Shown: positions 9,481 through 13,535 of the stretch, piece after piece
Numbering within the stretch: the stretch's first letter is position 1
Layout: each line of letters opens with the position of its first letter
Program-made: the position numbers and the translations under genes
Assembly: GCA_910592005.1 (NCBI GenBank)
Contig: CAJVPP010002785.1
Span: 1-13,535, forward strand
Length of the DNA: 13,535 nt
Source of the DNA: Funneliformis mosseae
Lineage: Eukaryota; Glomeromycota; Glomeromycetes; Glomerales; Glomeraceae
Direction: 5' to 3'
Notes under the pieces: model-generated
What the model was told of the DNA's origin: nothing
What the model saw: the letters and a program-made list of their open reading frames with translations, nothing else
The model's database searches: none

Positions 9481-10785
9481 AATTCTTTGTACGAATTATA
9501 ATTCAATGACCAGGGTACTGTATAATATAAAAATTATAAATTAAAAAAATTTATATTGTATATAAAGTTTGTGTAAGGTACAATCATTCATTTATAGAAT
9601 TATTAAAATATTTGGTTCATTAAAATTTCACAAATCTATACTTTGTTTATTAGAACTGTTTCTCAATTGTTTGATATGAAATACAACACTAAATTGAAAA
9701 CTTCAAAATACAATAATAGGCTAAAAAAATATGACAAATTGTCAATATAAAGTAAATTTCTATAATGTTATATTTGTATTAATAGCTTTCTGTTACTTTT
9801 AGTATATTATCAATATAAAATACCTTTTAATGGAATGATAATGTCAAACAAATTGAATGTAATAAATGTAAATTATTTTAAAAAAAAATTGTGAATATTA
9901 GTTTAATTCTAATTTCAATAGTTATTATTTTGAAAAATAAAAATAAATCTATAAGAAATATAAGTAAAATATAATAATTTGACCAAGTTTTTGTTCATTT
10001 CTAGAAACTCTAATTTAACTTACATATCAATCAAATTTAAATATAAATCATTGTAAAACTATAATTCATAAGATATTTTTTAAGTAAAATTAATATAATT
10101 TTCTAAATTAAACTTTATAATTTAAATGTTAATTTTGTTAAATATAAATTAGCTTATATATGATTTATGATAATATTACTATAAAATAATAAATTTTATT
10201 AAAAAAAAACGAAATTTTAAAACAATAATAAAAATAAAATATATATATATTTAAATAATATATAAAAAAAAAGAATAAGTAATATAAAATATAATTCAAT
10301 TATAATTTAAAATAATAAGATTTGAAAATTATATAATTATCTTTTTTTTATCCTTTCAATAACTTAGAAATTACCTATAATTTTAATTATTAATTAAATT
10401 AATTTTAAAAATTATTTTTTAGTAAATAAATTTTTATAATAAAATAAATAATATTTTTAAAAAATTAATAAAAATAAATGCAAAACACACAAAATTAATT
10501 ATTATATTTATACTATAAATATACTTTTTGTAAAATTTAAAAACCAATTTTAAAATATTATATTATAATTAAAAATAATATATTAATTATATTATTAATA
10601 ATAAAACATATATAGTAATAACATCAAATTATTTTATTATATTAGATTGTAATAAGTCATAATTTAAAAAATCAATTTAAAATATACAGTTAACTTTTAT
10701 TATAATGAACTCTATATTCTAAATCTCAACTTTACTATAAGGTTATAGTGAATATTTTAAAAGATTTGATTAGCTAATACACTAT
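9481..10785. other. Extreme AT island, no gene
   Basis: From about 9.5 kb the GC content falls sharply, reaching 46 G/C in the 600 bases 10081-10680 (about 8%, counted by hand). No open frame, RNA gene or clear repeat unit was found; only short A/T palindromes occur, such as TATAAATT/AATTTATA at 9535-9555. The island ends at the probable LTR. It may be a mutationally decayed repeat or a structural AT-rich block. Confidence 0.75.
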
Positions 10786-11010
10786 TATTATACGAAAGAA
10801 GACATGGATGATGATGATCTAAATGATAACGTCGATCCTTAAGAAATCATATATGTCTTCTATGTCATCTATAACATCTATAGCATTTATTTCTTTTATT
10901 TATTTTATTTTATTTATCTCATATATTTATTATATTTTATTTATTTTACATATTTTATTTATTATATTTATTTTTTTTATATCTTCGATAACTTTATATT
11001 TTTCATTTTA

Positions 11011-11018
11011 TATAAATA
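11011..11018 (+). promoter_or_regulatory. TATA box of the LTR
   Basis: TATAAATA lies in the middle of the probable LTR, followed after about 30 bases by the likely start of the R region and later by AATAAA at 11150-11155. The order U3, TATA, R and poly-A signal is that of a typical LTR promoter. Confidence 0.5.
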
Positions 11019-11149
11019 GAAGACAATTTCCTTTAGCTTAGCAGTATGTCTGACTTATAGTTTTATATAATAGTTTAGTTTAATCCCTCTAACATAATTG
11101 TATAGTACAGAGCGCCGACTGAGGCAGTACTTCATTGTTATAGTTATTA

Positions 11150-11155
11150 AATAAA
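11150..11155 (+). terminator. AATAAA polyadenylation signal in the LTR
   Basis: AATAAA lies about 135 bases after the TATA box and about 115 bases before the predicted LTR end, which is a normal position for the R/U5 processing signal. In an AT-rich genome a chance match is possible. Confidence 0.4.
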
Positions 11156-11275
11156 CTGTTAATTTACTAACACTCTTCTAAATCTAAATATCAAATTAAA
11201 CCTTCTGCTTACCACTCATAAATATTGTTTCACATATCACTTATAAGCATCTTAAAGAACTAACCGTAACACTTG

Positions 11276-13535
11276 ATGCCTTCTGCCAAAAATGTTTTTG
11301 AAATTTGTATAAATCGTTCATATTTGATGAACATTATTTGTTAAATTAAAGACATTATAGATTGCATATCACTTTAAATCGAACTAATATAGTTGCGCAG
11401 CATCGTGACAGACCTTGCTATTTTTGTTATCCTCTGAACCTGTTACTTCTGAGTGTTTTCAACATTTTTGGAATTGATATACTGCTGAATATCCTGCAAC
11501 AACATTTACCAGATATACTCAACAATATATTGAAGAGTTAAATTATACTTACCTTTATATTGGATTATCTGATGCAGTAAATCAAGTTATATTTAGTCTT
11601 ATTTTTAGTATATGATATAATGCTAGGTTTAGAGAATCACCCACTACAGTTAGACAAAATATTTACAACGCATTTGTATTAACTCAAGGATTTGCATTAG
11701 ATCCATTATATCAATTATATCAAATATCTGAGATAACTTTTATACCATCTTCTAAAATAACTGAAACAATTGAGAAATCTGATTCAACAATTTTAAGTAA
11801 TAATACTGACGATAATCTATATACAAACAGTTTATTATATATAGATGAAGAATTAAATTTAGAAAATTTATTCGAAGAAATAGCTGCAAACCAAACTGAC
11901 ATTTAAGCATTAATTGCTGCTTTACAAAATGTTACTAAAATTTTGAATCTAAACGCTCCACCCAATACTAATACTAACAATAGAATTTTTAATTTGATCA
12001 ATCAGCTACAAGCCAATGCTCAAATTATGAATGCTAATCTACCACGAAGAGAATCTCGCATCACTGATCTTCCTTATTTTTATGGTAGAAATCAAGATCC
12101 AATTAGCTAGATGGAAGATTTTACACGTGCTTATAATGCAAATGGAATTAATGATAACAGAAAGCTTGAAGTCATATCTGCATATTTGAAAAATTCAGCT
12201 TTAATATGGTGGATCACAAATCAAGCACTAGTAAATGGCATGCAAATCGTATTACTGTATGGACTGGTAATAACAATGGTACAGATTTTACTGTAACCTT
12301 TACAACTACCTTTAGGTCCCAAACATTGGTAGAAATTTGAACAACTGAATTAGAGAGAAGAAGATAGCAACCTGGTGAAACAGTCGATGACTATGTCAAT
12401 GCCTTACTTAAATTATACCGTAGAGTTAAAACACCAGCATTTCAGTATTCTGACGCCTATAAAGCCAGACGACTTGTTTCTAGACTTTGCTTAAACTCCA
12501 TATTCTTGTCAAACCATTCAATGATCAAACATGAACAAATGCTTTAAATTGAGCCAAATAATATAAACTTATATATAAGGATACTGCTGCTGTTAAAGCT
12601 TATATGAATAAGTTCGCTCCTCCAAAAGTTGCCTTAACTCAAATGAGTGATTTGAATAATGCTATTGCCACTTTAACACAACAAATACAACAGATGAATG
12701 TGAATAATAATAATAGAAAAAATAATCAAGACTATCAAGGTAATCGACGAAATGCTCAGCAGAAATACTAGTCCTATCAACAGAATAACCAATAAGCATT
12801 CATTCAAAATAACTAACCAAATTACAATGTTCAAAATAATAACCAGCAGCAGAAAGAAAACATCATTTATTTTAATTGTGAACAACCAGAACACGTAAGG
12901 AAAAACTGTCTACTTATCATCTTTACAAACAATCAGCAAAATAATAATTTATCGCCTATTATGAATCTAATTTTAGTAAATAATACTTTAAACAATCCTC
13001 CACCACCTCCTGCCAATATAAATAATAATAACATTGCACAAAATAATAATACTATAAAATTGCAAGCGCTATAACTGTTAACTCAAATGTTACAGCAACA
13101 AGAGACTGAAAATAGCGATCAGTCTTTAAATTAGAAGGTGTACCTCAAGAGGGTAATAGTAAGGAACCTTCTACAGTTCCCTCAAATTTATCTATACAAG
13201 AAGCATTTGTAAATAGAAAAAGGAGAATTGTTGATGAAGAAGATGTAATTAAGGAAAAGGAAAACCAACAAAGAAATATTGTGATAAAAAGAACTACTAA
13301 ACCAAAAGGAAAATGAAAGCCTTCTGCTGTATCTCCAGTAGTTAACATGGTTGATCCATTGTCACCGTGAAATTCTTCAACTCGAGGTGGTCACGTTATC
13401 AAGTCTCTACTCGAAATTTCTTAACTACAGCTTACTGTAGTCAAGACATTAGGATCCACCTAACTCTTAACTTTACTAAATCTACGCGTTGAACTTAAAC
13501 AAATCTATCAAGTATGAAGACTTGAAAGACGAGAT
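11276..13535 (+). pseudogene. Gypsy-type gag pseudogene (capsid and zinc knuckle), 3' end outside window
   Basis: The frame starts at the ATG at 11276 (MPSAKNVFEICINR) and then shifts at about 11415-11440, 12237, 12487 and 13132. Stops in the conserved reading occur at 11342, 11375, 11390, 11475, 11613, 11904, 12108, 12338, 12365, 12532, 12550, 12559, 12769, 12793, 12814, 13072 and 13314. Recognisable pieces are an N-terminal domain (FTRYTQQYIEELN, IYNAFVLTQGFALDPLYQLY), the capsid core (DLPYFYGRNQDP; AYLKNSALIWW at about 12180-12212; QPGETVDDYV with LYRRV at about 12368-12430), an Asn/Gln-rich linker and a CCHC-like knuckle at 12868-12909. A Lys/Glu-rich, RRIVDEEDVI-containing segment follows at about 13225-13320. 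In the intact family Gag forms the particle shell and binds element RNA; this copy cannot. The frame beyond about 13370 is unclear and no protease motif is seen. Confidence 0.88.

Larger units (their letters stand above)
10786..11271 (+). repeat. Probable 5' LTR
   Basis: The right end is placed at CCGTAACA (11264-11271), immediately before the gag leader. The left end is placed at TATTATACG (10786-10794), which would match an ancestral TGTTACG-type terminus after a G-to-A change; this left boundary is weak. Inside are a TATA box (11011-11018), an AATAAA signal (11150-11155), an 8-bp inverted repeat GAAGACAT/ATGTCTTC (10798-10805 and 10853-10860) and a T-rich tract (10890-10980). An open frame at 10823-11041 is a by-product of that tract. 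Confidence 0.5.
10786..13535 (+). mobile_element. Ty3/gypsy-type LTR retrotransposon, 5' part, degenerate
   Basis: In order: a probable LTR, a primer-binding-like site directly behind it, and a long gag reading frame with a capsid core and a damaged CCHC zinc knuckle. The window stops before any protease, reverse transcriptase, RNase H or integrase is visible, so the superfamily is inferred from the gag type (retrotrans_gag with a following zinc knuckle). The copy is inactive, with many stops and frameshifts. The 3' LTR is not in the window, so the element boundaries cannot be confirmed by LTR identity. Confidence 0.82.

Noticed and set aside
10823..11041. 72-codon plus-strand hydrophobic Ile/Phe frame resembling a membrane protein
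   Set aside because: It is the T-rich tract of the probable LTR read as codons.
11276..13370. Alternative genetic code in which TAA/TAG mean Gln
   Set aside because: Some stops fall at expected Trp or Arg, frameshifts are also present, and the cellular gene in the window ends at a normal TAA.

Overview
The window looks like nuclear DNA of a fungus. It is AT-rich, full of homopolymer runs, carries a spliced gene with short GT-AG introns, and encodes a protein with an Msb1/Mug8-type (RhoGAP-like) domain that is confined to fungi. The very long Gln/Asn/Ser-rich protein, the extreme AT content and a degenerate gypsy-type gag together suggest an early-diverging lineage, most likely an arbuscular mycorrhizal fungus (Glomeromycota, Rhizophagus-like). 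The species guess rests on pattern recognition only.

Layout. 1-645: AT-rich flank downstream of the gene, no gene seen. 646-5519, minus strand: one intact three-exon gene. Joining exons 5519-5282, 5138-4911 and 4796-646 restores a continuous frame of 1538 codons plus stop. Its N-terminal part, about residues 57-400, is the Msb1-type domain. The rest is a long low-complexity tail with a Trp-rich acidic block, a Gln/Glu/Arg coiled-coil segment, a 12-residue tandem repeat, a cluster of Ser-Pro sites, a Gln/Pro/Tyr tract and a 15-residue PPSP repeat. 5520-6117: homopolymer-dense upstream (promoter-like) DNA. 6118-6351: a short protein-like relic with one in-frame stop, followed by a 28-bp tandem duplication (6322-6377). 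6378-9480: moderate-GC DNA without a supportable gene, but with four copies of the octamer TCAC(A/G)TGA and a nested inverted repeat at 8386-8423. 9481-10785: an AT island; about 8% GC over 10081-10680 by hand count. 10786-13535, plus strand: the 5' part of a Ty3/gypsy-type LTR retrotransposon, with a probable LTR (about 10786-11271), a gag starting at the ATG at 11276, and the right end cut off by the window before any protease or reverse transcriptase.

The cellular gene and the transposon are unrelated in function. The gene is predicted to act in polarity and Rho/Cdc42-linked morphogenesis. The gag is dead: at least 17 in-frame stops and about four frameshifts. Most of its stops can be explained by C-to-T or G-to-A changes at Gln, Trp and Arg codons, which points to deamination or RIP-like decay rather than random loss.
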